Positions 1 to 6,856 of a DNA stretch of 16,124 nt are shown here, in pieces; the first letter of the stretch is position 1, and each line of letters begins with the position of its first letter. The notes below the pieces were generated by a model. It did not search any database and had not been told where the DNA came from. It worked only from the letters and a program-made list of their open reading frames with translations. The DNA is taken from assembly GCA_012267605.1 (NCBI GenBank), contig JAAXGF010000303.1, forward strand, positions 1 through 16,124. The letters are read 5' to 3'. The DNA is from Alphaproteobacteria bacterium. Lineage in GTDB: Bacteria > Pseudomonadota > Alphaproteobacteria > JAAXGF01. The translations under genes and the position numbers were made by a program.

Positions 1-79
1 GGTTTTTAGAAGTGTCCAATTTATTTATCGGACGTGCATCTCACCTAGTCGAAGAATGTGAGGAGAAGCTATTCGAGCC

Positions 80-1285
80 TTAACGCAACGACCATAAATG
101 CTGGGCGGCGTGCATCTTGTGAGATAAATAATAGTCAATGCGGTCGGCCAGCAGCGACATGACCAATTCATCATAGGCCATGCCGTGTTCGCCAATTCCC
201 GCACAAACCCGATTTTCCGCTTCGCTACCCGGCGCCCCAATATCCGGCATGGGATTTATTTTTAATACATGGAGGTGGCCGTCGGCGTCGGCGCGCACAG
301 CGATTCGCGCCAGTGTCTGCACGTTAAAATCGAGGAAAATTCGCTGTGCCAAGGCTGTCAAGCCTTCGTACAGTTCAGGCTCCGCCGAGACGCTAACAGG
401 GTGAAGCGTGCCATTAAGTTTTTGTGCGTCGTCCTGTACGAAAAACGGCTGATCTGGTTCGTGGACACACTCCAAAACCGAAAATGTAAACGGGTTTGTG
501 CTGATTACCAGTTCACCGCCCCGGCTAATCACCGGGCCACAAACCGAGATCGAGAATTCGCGCCCGGGCAAAAAGCGTTCGACAAGAACGAGATTTTTCG
601 TTGCCAGGTATACTTCGGAGACGGCTGCCGACAAGTCCTCGGCCTTATTCAGCAAACGTAGATTTCGAGCGTCGCAGCCGTGGACCGGCTTGACGACGAA
701 GGGCCCCGAGCCATCGCCAAACGCAACCCAAAACCGTGAATTGATTTCCGGCAAGAACGGTCCGCGCGCGCTGTCCCAAGTAATGTAGGGGGCGGTGGGT
801 ATTCCCGCATTGTGCAATTCTCGCTTAAACGAATGCTTTTGTCCGAGGATGCTGGCGTTCAGCGGCCCATGCCCGACATAAGGAATACCGGCCATCTCGA
901 GGAGCGCGGGTAAATGGCACGACGGATTTTCGCCTTGGACGCCAGTGCTGCTATTCCACGCAAAGTGAATGTTGTTCTCGCGCAGGCGCTGGCCCAAACA
1001 AATGTCTTCAGCAAACAATTCGACATTCTTGAAGCCATTCCGACCCAGCGAATCCGCGATGTTCGCTGCCGCGATCTCTTGGCTCTCTCCGTTTCGCGGG
1101 AGATTCGTCGGATATACGACGGCACCTTCACGACCGCGATCACCGCCGTAGATCACCGCGATGTTGAGTTTGTCGCGAAATTTCTCCATGAGACTGGGGA
1201 GCTGAGAAAATTCATAGCTCTTGCCCCAGTCACCATTAACCATTGGCGTCGGAACGTCGCGGCTTCGCAGTGGCTCATCCAACAT
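80..1285 (-). CDS. D-Ala-D-Ala ligase-like ATP-grasp protein, metal site altered
   Basis: 401 residues. The ATG at 1285 has TAGGAG six bases upstream, which fixes the start. Residues 40-150 match the N-terminal Ddl fold (IAVIYGG at 42-48, then NSSTGVQGE, LPALLEMAGIPYVGHGP). Residues about 150-375 are the ATP-grasp region, including FVVKPVHGCD (196-205) and LVERFLPGREFS (234-245). Known Ddl-type enzymes ligate a carboxylate to an amine using ATP, with Mg2+ held by an Asp, a Glu and an Asn near the C-terminus. Here the aligned stretch reads RIAV (327-330) and KINP (342-345), so the expected Asp is Ala329 and the expected Glu is Lys342; only Asn344 remains. Each change is one base away from the Asp or Glu codon. 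It may be a low-activity or non-catalytic family member, or may use another metal arrangement. The 40-residue N-terminal extension is longer than in DdlB. The substrate is unknown. It is not co-transcribed with the ter genes. Confidence 0.82.
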   Translation of the reverse strand: MLDEPLRSRDVPTPMVNGDWGKSYEFSQLPSLMEKFRDKLNIAVIYGGDRGREGAVVYPTNLPRNGESQEIAAANIADSLGRNGFKNVELFAEDICLGQRLRENNIHFAWNSSTGVQGENPSCHLPALLEMAGIPYVGHGPLNASILGQKHSFKRELHNAGIPTAPYITWDSARGPFLPEINSRFWVAFGDGSGPFVVKPVHGCDARNLRLLNKAEDLSAAVSEVYLATKNLVLVERFLPGREFSISVCGPVISRGGELVISTNPFTFSVLECVHEPDQPFFVQDDAQKLNGTLHPVSVSAEPELYEGLTALAQRIFLDFNVQTLARIAVRADADGHLHVLKINPMPDIGAPGSEAENRVCAGIGEHGMAYDELVMSLLADRIDYYLSHKMHAAQHLWSLR

Positions 1286-1354
1286 GTTCCACTCCTAGGA
1301 ATACGGCTTTCTGGTCATATCGTAATAATATTAAACAAGGATCAACGGGCTCTG

Positions 1355-1360
1355 ATTATA
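1355..1360 (-). promoter_or_regulatory. candidate -10 element for the ATP-grasp gene
   Basis: On the minus strand this reads TATAAT, a perfect -10 hexamer, about 70 bases before the ATG at 1285. No good -35 hexamer lies 16-18 bases further upstream, so the call rests on the -10 alone. Confidence 0.3.
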
Positions 1361-1429
1361 AGCCAATTCCACATACTTGAGCCGTTCTCTCGCCAATGAC
1401 GCCTCCCCTTCATCGACAATAGTTGATCC

Positions 1430-2227
1430 TCATTTGCGCTCGGAATCTGATTCATCTGATTCTGCGTCAGCACTCGTTTCGGTTTCTATGCCCTCCAAGT
1501 ATTTGGCTGGCATGGACTGAGGACCGAGTGCACCAAGAGATAGGTAAATCTTCATCACGTCGTCGACGCTGATTTCGGGTGCCGGAGTCACTGCTTCCTT
1601 TCGAACAAAAATTAGCCCTCCCGACATCGGCACGGGCGACGTGGGAATATAGACGATGACGTGTTCCACACCGTCGACGGTGTAAACGTCCGGCCCCGGC
1701 TGAAGTGCCAAAGAGCGCACGCCGTGATTCGAGCCGAAACTGCAAAAAACGACGGTCATGCCTTTCATTTCGGTTCTCTCATCCGTCCTAAGAAGCTTCA
1801 AAATTTGTGAAACTGGCTTGTAGATCGTCCGGAACACGGGAACTTGGCTAAGCAGCGTACCGAGCGCGTGGTCAACCTTACGTTTGGCAAAACCCTTGAT
1901 AAACACGCCAAGCAACCAAATCGTGGCTATGGCAAAAACCACACCCAGCCAAAATGCGACGTGCCCACTGTCCGGGCCAACTATTGCCGCACCGCTGTAC
2001 GTCAAGAGCTTGCCAAAGAATGTGCCAGGACCAAGAAAATCCTTCAGAGCTTGAACCAACCATTGAATGATTGCGACGGTCAAAAAGATCGGCAAGATTA
2101 CGAATAGACCGGCAAGAAAAGTTCCGATCAGCCCCTCGCTCCATATCCATTTTATCAAGCTTTTGGTACCGGCGACGGCTTCCCACCAAACCCATCGCAG
2201 AATTTTGAGTGTCGGTTTGAAATTCAT
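1430..2227 (-). CDS. DUF502 family inner-membrane protein
   Basis: 265 residues. The ATG at 2227 is preceded by GGAGG six bases upstream. Two hydrophobic segments, about 33-56 and 89-111, are likely membrane helices. Signature stretches of the DUF502 family are visible: QVPVFRTIYKPVSQ (128-141) and VYIPTSPVPMSGG (192-204), followed by the conserved SVDDVMKIYLSLG near 220-232. The C-terminus is acidic and serine-rich (249-265), probably disordered. The family is widespread in proteobacteria and its molecular function is unknown, so no role is assigned. It is encoded downstream of the porin on the same strand with a 156-base gap. Co-transcription is possible but no promoter or terminator between them could be proved. 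Confidence 0.88.
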   Translation of the reverse strand: MNFKPTLKILRWVWWEAVAGTKSLIKWIWSEGLIGTFLAGLFVILPIFLTVAIIQWLVQALKDFLGPGTFFGKLLTYSGAAIVGPDSGHVAFWLGVVFAIATIWLLGVFIKGFAKRKVDHALGTLLSQVPVFRTIYKPVSQILKLLRTDERTEMKGMTVVFCSFGSNHGVRSLALQPGPDVYTVDGVEHVIVYIPTSPVPMSGGLIFVRKEAVTPAPEISVDDVMKIYLSLGALGPQSMPAKYLEGIETETSADAESDESDSERK

Positions 2228-2295
2228 AGCCCGCCTCCATTTTCCACGCAGGCCCAGCCGAGGATTTGCGGTCTGAGCCGCGTCTACGTCACCCT

Positions 2296-2322
2296 ATTGA
2301 GCGCGGTGACACACGCCTCAAT
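2296..2322 (-). other. hairpin between the porin and DUF502 genes
   Basis: An inverted repeat with arms ATTGAG and CTCAAT, extended inside by GCG/CGC after a one-base bulge, lies about 65-90 bases past the porin stop. There is no T tract on either side, so it is not a standard intrinsic terminator. It could be a 3' stabilising stem or nothing functional. Confidence 0.3.
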
Positions 2323-2383
2323 CCATAACTGGCGCGAAACAACCTTGTGCATCATCCCTATCACGCTCAACGGCTTGCGTTGG

Positions 2384-3682
2384 TCAGAATTTTAGTCGTG
2401 CGCCGGTCAAAGTGGTGAAGATATCGTCGAAATCCCTGTCGGGGCGATCATATACGTAGTTTCTTAGGCCGAGGAACACTTCCGCAGCTAATGGGTCGAG
2501 TTTCTGTACGAACTGAAAGCCGTAAACTTGCGCGTCGTCGCCGTTCACGTCGATATTATCGCCGTCGTAGTAATCTAACGACAATGCTGTCTTTCCAACA
2601 GTGAAGAAATGAGCTTGGTACCCGAGCTTGCCATATACGAAGTACTCATCGTCCCGGTTGTTCTGATCGGGATCGTCGTTCCCACTGGCGAAAGTGAGGC
2701 TGATACCCGTTGGTAGGTGAAGAGCGGAGAATGATCCACTGATGCGCTCTCCTTTCGAAAACGCGTTCTGGTCTGCAAATCCAAGCCCCGCTTCGAACTT
2801 TAATTTTTCATACTGCTTCGCGAAATGAGCGGCCACGTCCCATTGACTGTCAGCGAGTGCCGAAACGGATAACTTCAGCCCATGAAATTTTGGCGTGTCA
2901 TACCGAATGCGGTCGTCGCGTCCGAGACCGTCAAGATTAGTAAAAGCATCGCGAATTCGAATCCGTTCAATACCATCGCACTCCTTGGCGCCCGCGATAG
3001 TACAAGCGAGTAATCCTGAATCGTCATCACGGAAAAATAGGCCACCGGCACTGTCGTCCACGTCCGAAGATCCCACCACACCTGTCCCCGAGAGATCTTT
3101 TTCTGCCGTCTTGTTGCTGGCGGAGTCGCCTTGGCCAAGCCAAACTCGGCCGAGCTGCCGGTGATCAAACCAAACCTCCAACTTTCGCTGGGTAAAGTTA
3201 TCGACCCCAGCGTTACGCTCATCAATCTGGTTCACATTCTGCGTGGAGTTCGATTCGAACTGAACCTCGAAATTCGTTCCCGCGGACCAATATTCGCCCA
3301 GAGTTCCTTTTCCCCGCGCCCGTAATCGAGTTGAAGAGTTATCATTGTCAATGAAAAGAACATCCCCGTTGTCACCGTCGTCGTATATCAGAGCAGCACG
3401 ATTGACCTGACCCGATATCGTTAGCTCGATCTCTTTCTTGCCGGAACGGACCACAGCATGTGGATTTTTTGGTTTGTCCGACTTGGCCGCCCTTTTTGCA
3501 GCCTCCTCGTTGGCGCGCACCTTTTCCTTAAGTTCAAGAATTTGTTGCTCAAGGCTCTTGATCATACCCATGAGCTCTTCATTGGTTTGCGCCGCAGCGG
3601 GAAAGTCGCAAATCGCCACCGAGGCGATCACCGCGGCAATCGACCAACGCCCGTCAAGTCCCGTAGACAAATGGCGATTCAT
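2384..3682 (-). CDS. outer-membrane porin, alphaproteobacterial type
   Basis: 432 residues from the ATG at 3682. The in-frame TTG one codon upstream is less likely, because AAGGGG lies nine bases before the ATG. Residues 1-31 form a Sec signal peptide ending FPAAA, with cleavage expected before QTNEE. Residues about 35-66 are a charged heptad-like coiled coil (MIKSLEQQILELKEKV), as found in porins whose N-terminal helices trimerise. The rest is Gly/Asp/Asn-rich alternating beta-strand sequence beginning with an ISGQVNRAAL stretch. The protein ends LTGARLKF; a C-terminal Phe is the usual outer-membrane assembly signal. It should form a diffusion pore; substrate selectivity cannot be read. Its 5' leader contains UGAGGGA 15-21 bases before the ATG, complementary to the seed-like stretch of three predicted small RNAs in this window. 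Confidence 0.88.
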   Translation of the reverse strand: MNRHLSTGLDGRWSIAAVIASVAICDFPAAAQTNEELMGMIKSLEQQILELKEKVRANEEAAKRAAKSDKPKNPHAVVRSGKKEIELTISGQVNRAALIYDDGDNGDVLFIDNDNSSTRLRARGKGTLGEYWSAGTNFEVQFESNSTQNVNQIDERNAGVDNFTQRKLEVWFDHRQLGRVWLGQGDSASNKTAEKDLSGTGVVGSSDVDDSAGGLFFRDDDSGLLACTIAGAKECDGIERIRIRDAFTNLDGLGRDDRIRYDTPKFHGLKLSVSALADSQWDVAAHFAKQYEKLKFEAGLGFADQNAFSKGERISGSFSALHLPTGISLTFASGNDDPDQNNRDDEYFVYGKLGYQAHFFTVGKTALSLDYYDGDNIDVNGDDAQVYGFQFVQKLDPLAAEVFLGLRNYVYDRPDRDFDDIFTTLTGARLKF

Positions 3683-3702
3683 CAAGCTTAACCCCTTCCC
3701 TC

Positions 3703-3778
3703 ACCAGACAACCGGAAATACGTGTAATGCCAAGTTTTGGAGCCTATTTCAGCACTGACAAGGTTGCAACCAGACAAC
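3703..3778. repeat. 10-bp direct repeat upstream of the porin
   Basis: ACCAGACAAC occurs exactly at 3703-3712 and 3769-3778 (GTTGTCTGGT on the porin strand), 66 bases apart and both upstream of the porin start. This could be a pair of regulator half-sites. No family was recognised. Confidence 0.3.
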
Positions 3779-3882
3779 GACTTCCATCATGCCCTCATCA
3801 GGGTATCTCATTGAGAATTTTCCCAAACCCGCTACTCAACCGGCATTGGTTCACAGTTCATTTCTTATTAACCATTCGATGC

Positions 3883-3890
3883 TATATGAT
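3883..3890 (+). promoter_or_regulatory. -10 region of the porin-divergent small RNA
   Basis: TATATGAT, preceded by TGC, gives either an extended -10 (TGC-TATATG) or the hexamer TATGAT at 3885-3890. It lies 6-8 bases before a stable hairpin and would start transcription at about 3895-3897. No convincing -35 was found. Confidence 0.4.
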
Positions 3891-3895
3891 CCGGT

Positions 3896-3961
3896 TACTC
3901 TCCCTCAGTTTCGGAGAGTTCGTCCCTCGACTGGCCCCGCCGCTTCGGTGGGGCCTTTTTT
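3896..3961 (+). ncRNA. putative small RNA C, about 66 nt, divergent from the porin
   Basis: The predicted transcript begins at a 7-bp hairpin (ACTCTCC 3897-3903 with GGAGAGT 3913-3919). A short unpaired linker containing GTCCCTC follows, then a strong terminator. CTCCCTCA at 3900-3907 is the same 8-mer found in small RNAs A and B at the right end of the window, and total length and layout are alike. There is no ORF with a ribosome site inside it. CCUCCC-like stretches in bacterial small RNAs commonly pair with Shine-Dalgarno sequences. Here UCCCUCA could pair over 7 bases with UGAGGGA in the leader of the divergent porin. The 5' end is inferred from the -10 position, and the role is inference. 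Confidence 0.55.
3933..3961 (+). terminator. strong intrinsic terminator of small RNA C
   Basis: The arms are GGCCCCGCCG (3933-3942) and CGGTGGGGCC (3946-3955), giving ten pairs including one G-U and a three-base loop, followed directly by six T. It points rightwards, away from the porin and ahead of the ter operon. A terminated plus-strand transcript must therefore start in 3700-3900. Confidence 0.85.
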
Positions 3962-4391
3962 GTGTGAGCCAAGCAGGATCGAGAACCGTGTTTCGATACA
4001 TGCGCTTCGCAATTGTTCGACGATGTCATAGCCCCGGTCATAAATCCCGCTATCGACTTTCGATCCCCTCTACCACTCCATTCCGCCTTGACGATGGCCA
4101 CCCCCTATGGCAAGAACGCGGTCGAATGGGGTCTTTGGGGGAAGACTTTTCCACGTGGATGCCCCCATCGTCGCCAAACCCCAGTTGTAGCCGACGTTTA
4201 ATCAATTTTGCCAAGCAGGCTTCAGTCTGATAGGCAGCCAACGGAATCTATCGCCACGGGTATCTATTCGCATCCACACCGCGCACCCAAACGCGCATTC
4301 GCTTATCGTCCGCCATCGTAGGCGGGAACTGCAGCAAGGCGAATTGTGGCCCTTAGAAACGGCGATTATTCCAAACACGGAGGTGGAATTC
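3962..4391. other. 430-bp gene-free leader upstream of the ter operon
   Basis: No believable gene lies here; reading frames are short, lack ribosome sites and show no family resemblance. The ter promoter should lie in this stretch, but no -35/-10 pair stood out. At 4136-4167 arms TGGGGG and CCCCCA enclose the palindrome TCCACGTGGA (4150-4159), which could be an operator or a leader RNA fold. GGAGGT at 4379-4384 is the terZ ribosome site. No known riboswitch was recognised. Confidence 0.4.
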
Positions 4392-4997
4392 ATGTCCATT
4401 AATTTGTCGAAGGGACAAAGGATCAGCCTTGAAAAGGAAGCTGGAAAAGCGCTAACGCGCGTCGCCATGGGCCTTGGATGGGGTACCAAAACCGTCCATA
4501 GTTCCGGTTTTTTCGGTTTCGGTAAGGGACCCAAGGAAGTTTCCGTGGATCTCGACGCCTCATGCTTGCTTTTCGACGCGCGCCAAACTCAGCTCGATGC
4601 GATTTGGTTCCGCCAATTGCGCAGCAAGGATGGCTCAATCCGCCATTCTGGCGATGATTTGTCGGGGGGTGGCGGCGCCGACCAGCCCAACGAAACCATA
4701 GTCGTTGATTTGACCTCGGTTCCTGCTGATGTGGCAAACATTATCTTCACCGTAAATAGTTTTACCGGCGAGGATTTCAGTGGGATCCCCAACGCGTTTT
4801 GCAACATTGTCGACGAGCAGACAGGCGTTGAGTTCGCCCGATTTAATTTGTCCTTGGAAGCCGGTGGCTATACCGGACTAATAATGGCAAAGCTATATCG
4901 TCACGAAGGCGAGTGGAAATTTCACGCGCTTGGTGAATCGGCCAGCGGTCGCACTTTCCACGAAATGCTTCCCCGCATCCAGCCTCATCTCGGATGA
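4392..4997 (+). CDS. terZ: TerZ-type TerD-domain protein
   Basis: 201 residues. The ATG at 4392 has GGAGGT seven bases upstream. The frame stays open further upstream, but no better start exists. One TerD domain spans nearly the whole protein: INLSKGQRISLEKE at the start, VDLDASC (52-58), WFRQLRSKDGSIRHSGDDL (72-90), FTVNSFTGEDF (119-129), NAFCNIVDE (134-142), and a GESASGRTF tail (181-189) typical of TerZ rather than TerD/TerE. TerD domains bind Ca2+ through acidic loops and act in resistance to tellurite, phage and colicins. The loop after GDDL reads SGGGGADQPNE where the paralogue at 8063 has TGEGEGDDE, so acidic ligands are missing and one Ca2+ site may be weak. It is the first gene of the operon, and terA follows after 10 bases. 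Confidence 0.85.
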   Translation: MSINLSKGQRISLEKEAGKALTRVAMGLGWGTKTVHSSGFFGFGKGPKEVSVDLDASCLLFDARQTQLDAIWFRQLRSKDGSIRHSGDDLSGGGGADQPNETIVVDLTSVPADVANIIFTVNSFTGEDFSGIPNAFCNIVDEQTGVEFARFNLSLEAGGYTGLIMAKLYRHEGEWKFHALGESASGRTFHEMLPRIQPHLG

Positions 4998-5007
4998 TTC
5001 CACCGCA

Positions 5008-6306
5008 ATGCAGCTAACAGCTGGCCAAAATATATCGATCAACCGACTGAGCCCTGAGTCGAAAATTGTCGATGTATCCCTCGTTTGGGAGCCACGCGAT
5101 ACTCCGTTGGAACTTGATGCGAGTGCCTTTTGTTTGACCGCAGCGGGAACGGTCCGCGGCGATGAGGATTTTGTATTCTACAACAATCCCCGCACCCAGG
5201 ACGGGTCGGTTACCCGGGACAACCGTGGCCAAGTCTTCTCCCTAAGTTTGGAATCTATTCCCTCCGCGATCGAAAAGGTAGCCATTACGGCAACAATTCA
5301 TGAGGGTCAAAAACGCGGCCAATCGTTCTCCAACTTGCCCAAGTTTACTTCCCATTTGCGCGATGGAAAATCTAAAGAACTTATCGCGAGCTACGACGTT
5401 GATACGGCATCCCTTAAGGAAACGGCCCTCATCGTGGCCGAAGTCTACCGGCGCAATAACGAGTGGAAATTTCGCGCTATCGGACAAGGTTTCGTTGGCG
5501 GGTTAGCACCATTAGCAACCAATTTCGGTATCACCGTGGCGGAACCAGAGCCACCGACCAGCGCCCCACCACTGCAACCCGCCCCGCCACAGCCTGCCGC
5601 TTCTCCTCCACCACAACCGGTTCCGCCGTCACCTCCAGCGCCCCCTCCCCGCTCATCGGTCCCACCAACCACCGCACCCTCCAGCGTCAGGCTTTCCAAG
5701 ATCACTCTTGAGAAAAAGGGGCAAGCGGTTTCATTGGAAAAGAAAGGGAGCTCATTCGGCGAAATTACTGTCAATCTCAATTGGAGTTCGCAGCCCACCC
5801 GGAGCCGTGGCATCCTCGACGGAATATTCGGCGGCAAAGGTCCCGGAATTGATCTCGATCTAGGTTGCCTTTTTGAGCTGAAAGACGGGAAAGCATCAGG
5901 TATCCAAGCGCTCGGCAACCAGTTCGGACGATACGATCAGCTACCATATATTCAGCTCATGGGAGATGACCGGACTGGCACGGTTTCAGCCGGCGAAACC
6001 CTTCGCATAAACGGTCGCTATTTCGATGTCTTTGAACGTATCCTGATTTATGCGTTCATCTATGAGGGCGTGCCGAATTGGTCCCATGCAGATGGCCGTG
6101 TTACTGTCACGATACCTGGACAACCAACGCTTGAGGTACATCTCGACAACCATCGCAACGATATGCCGATGTGCGCTATTGCGATGATCGAAAACGAACA
6201 GGGCAACATTCGCGTCACAAAATTGGCCGAGTACTACCAGAGCCATATGCCGATGGATCGGGCGTACGGTTTTGGATTGCAGTGGCGCGCAGGTAGTAAG
6301 GATTGA
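5008..6306 (+). CDS. terA: TerA-like protein, two TerD-fold domains joined by a Pro-rich linker
   Basis: 432 residues from the ATG at 5008; GGATGA at 4992-4997, which includes the terZ stop, can serve as a weak ribosome site, suggesting coupled translation. Residues 1-175 form a first TerD-like domain (MQLTAGQN start, LELDASAF 34-41, DEDFVFYNNP 52-61, NEWKFRAIGQGF 151-162). Residues about 177-225 are almost entirely Pro, Ala and Ser, a flexible spacer. Residues 226-432 form a second, more divergent domain (IDLDLGC 281-287, LMGDDRTG 317-324). Domain order and length fit TerA, which is thought to act with TerD, TerB and a membrane partner in a metal-sensing complex at the inner face of the membrane. 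The long proline linker is unusual. The second domain has DLDLG in place of DLDAS. Confidence 0.8.
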   Translation: MQLTAGQNISINRLSPESKIVDVSLVWEPRDTPLELDASAFCLTAAGTVRGDEDFVFYNNPRTQDGSVTRDNRGQVFSLSLESIPSAIEKVAITATIHEGQKRGQSFSNLPKFTSHLRDGKSKELIASYDVDTASLKETALIVAEVYRRNNEWKFRAIGQGFVGGLAPLATNFGITVAEPEPPTSAPPLQPAPPQPAASPPPQPVPPSPPAPPPRSSVPPTTAPSSVRLSKITLEKKGQAVSLEKKGSSFGEITVNLNWSSQPTRSRGILDGIFGGKGPGIDLDLGCLFELKDGKASGIQALGNQFGRYDQLPYIQLMGDDRTGTVSAGETLRINGRYFDVFERILIYAFIYEGVPNWSHADGRVTVTIPGQPTLEVHLDNHRNDMPMCAIAMIENEQGNIRVTKLAEYYQSHMPMDRAYGFGLQWRAGSKD

Positions 6307-6349
6307 TCGACCGCGAATTTTCGCGGAAATACTGTGAAGGAGACGACAA

Positions 6350-6802
6350 ATGGCCTTGGATTGGCTGAAGACCCGCTTCAACGAAATCAAAGGCGAGGTC
6401 AACAGCGAAATCGTTAAGTTCCGTAATCGAACGATGATGGAAGGAGTCGTCGCAGGTTGCGCAATGATTGCACATGCCGATGGCGTGGTTTCGCCTGAAG
6501 AGAAACAAAAGATGGCTGGATTTATGCAGCAGTCCGAAGCGCTCAATGTGTTCAAGATGGACGATGTGATCAAGACCTTTACAAGTTTTGCGGAAAAGTT
6601 CGAATTCGATCATCAAATTGGCCAAGCGGAAGCGTTGCGATCGATCGCCAAGCTAAAAGGCAAGAATGCCGAGTCCCGACTCCTCGTCCGTGTCTGTTGT
6701 ATGATCGGCGCCGCGGACGGCAATTTTGATCAAAATGAGCGCGCGAGCACGGTGATGATTTGCCGTGAGTTGGGACTCGATCCGGCGGAATTCGATCTCT
6801 GA
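6350..6802 (+). CDS. terB: TerB family metal-binding protein
   Basis: 150 residues, the normal TerB length. GAAGGAG lies seven bases before the ATG. The all-helical protein carries the paired TerB metal motifs: AHADGVVSPEEKQ (41-53) and GAADGNFDQNE (120-130). These form an acidic metal-binding face in the family. TerB associates with TerC-like membrane proteins and TerD proteins in Ter complexes. Here the next gene encodes a cation exchanger, so that protein is its likely membrane partner by inference. It lies 43 bases after terA and 54 before the exchanger gene, in the same operon. Confidence 0.9.
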   Translation: MALDWLKTRFNEIKGEVNSEIVKFRNRTMMEGVVAGCAMIAHADGVVSPEEKQKMAGFMQQSEALNVFKMDDVIKTFTSFAEKFEFDHQIGQAEALRSIAKLKGKNAESRLLVRVCCMIGAADGNFDQNERASTVMICRELGLDPAEFDL

Positions 6803-6856
6803 ACCGGCTGCACGCGTACCAAGCCCCGCAACTGGAACTCACGGAGACGTAACGGC

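Noticed and set aside
269..661. Plus-strand frames opposite the ATP-grasp gene, including 914-1399
   Set aside because: The minus frame has clear domain structure and a ribosome site; these plus frames have neither.
3727..4230. 167-codon open frame on the plus strand
   Set aside because: It runs straight through small RNA C and its terminator, has no ribosome site, and reads like random low-structure sequence with no family resemblance.
4100..4391. Riboswitch such as yybP-ykoY in the ter leader
   Set aside because: There are G-rich and C-rich stretches, but the consensus core of that riboswitch could not be laid on them.
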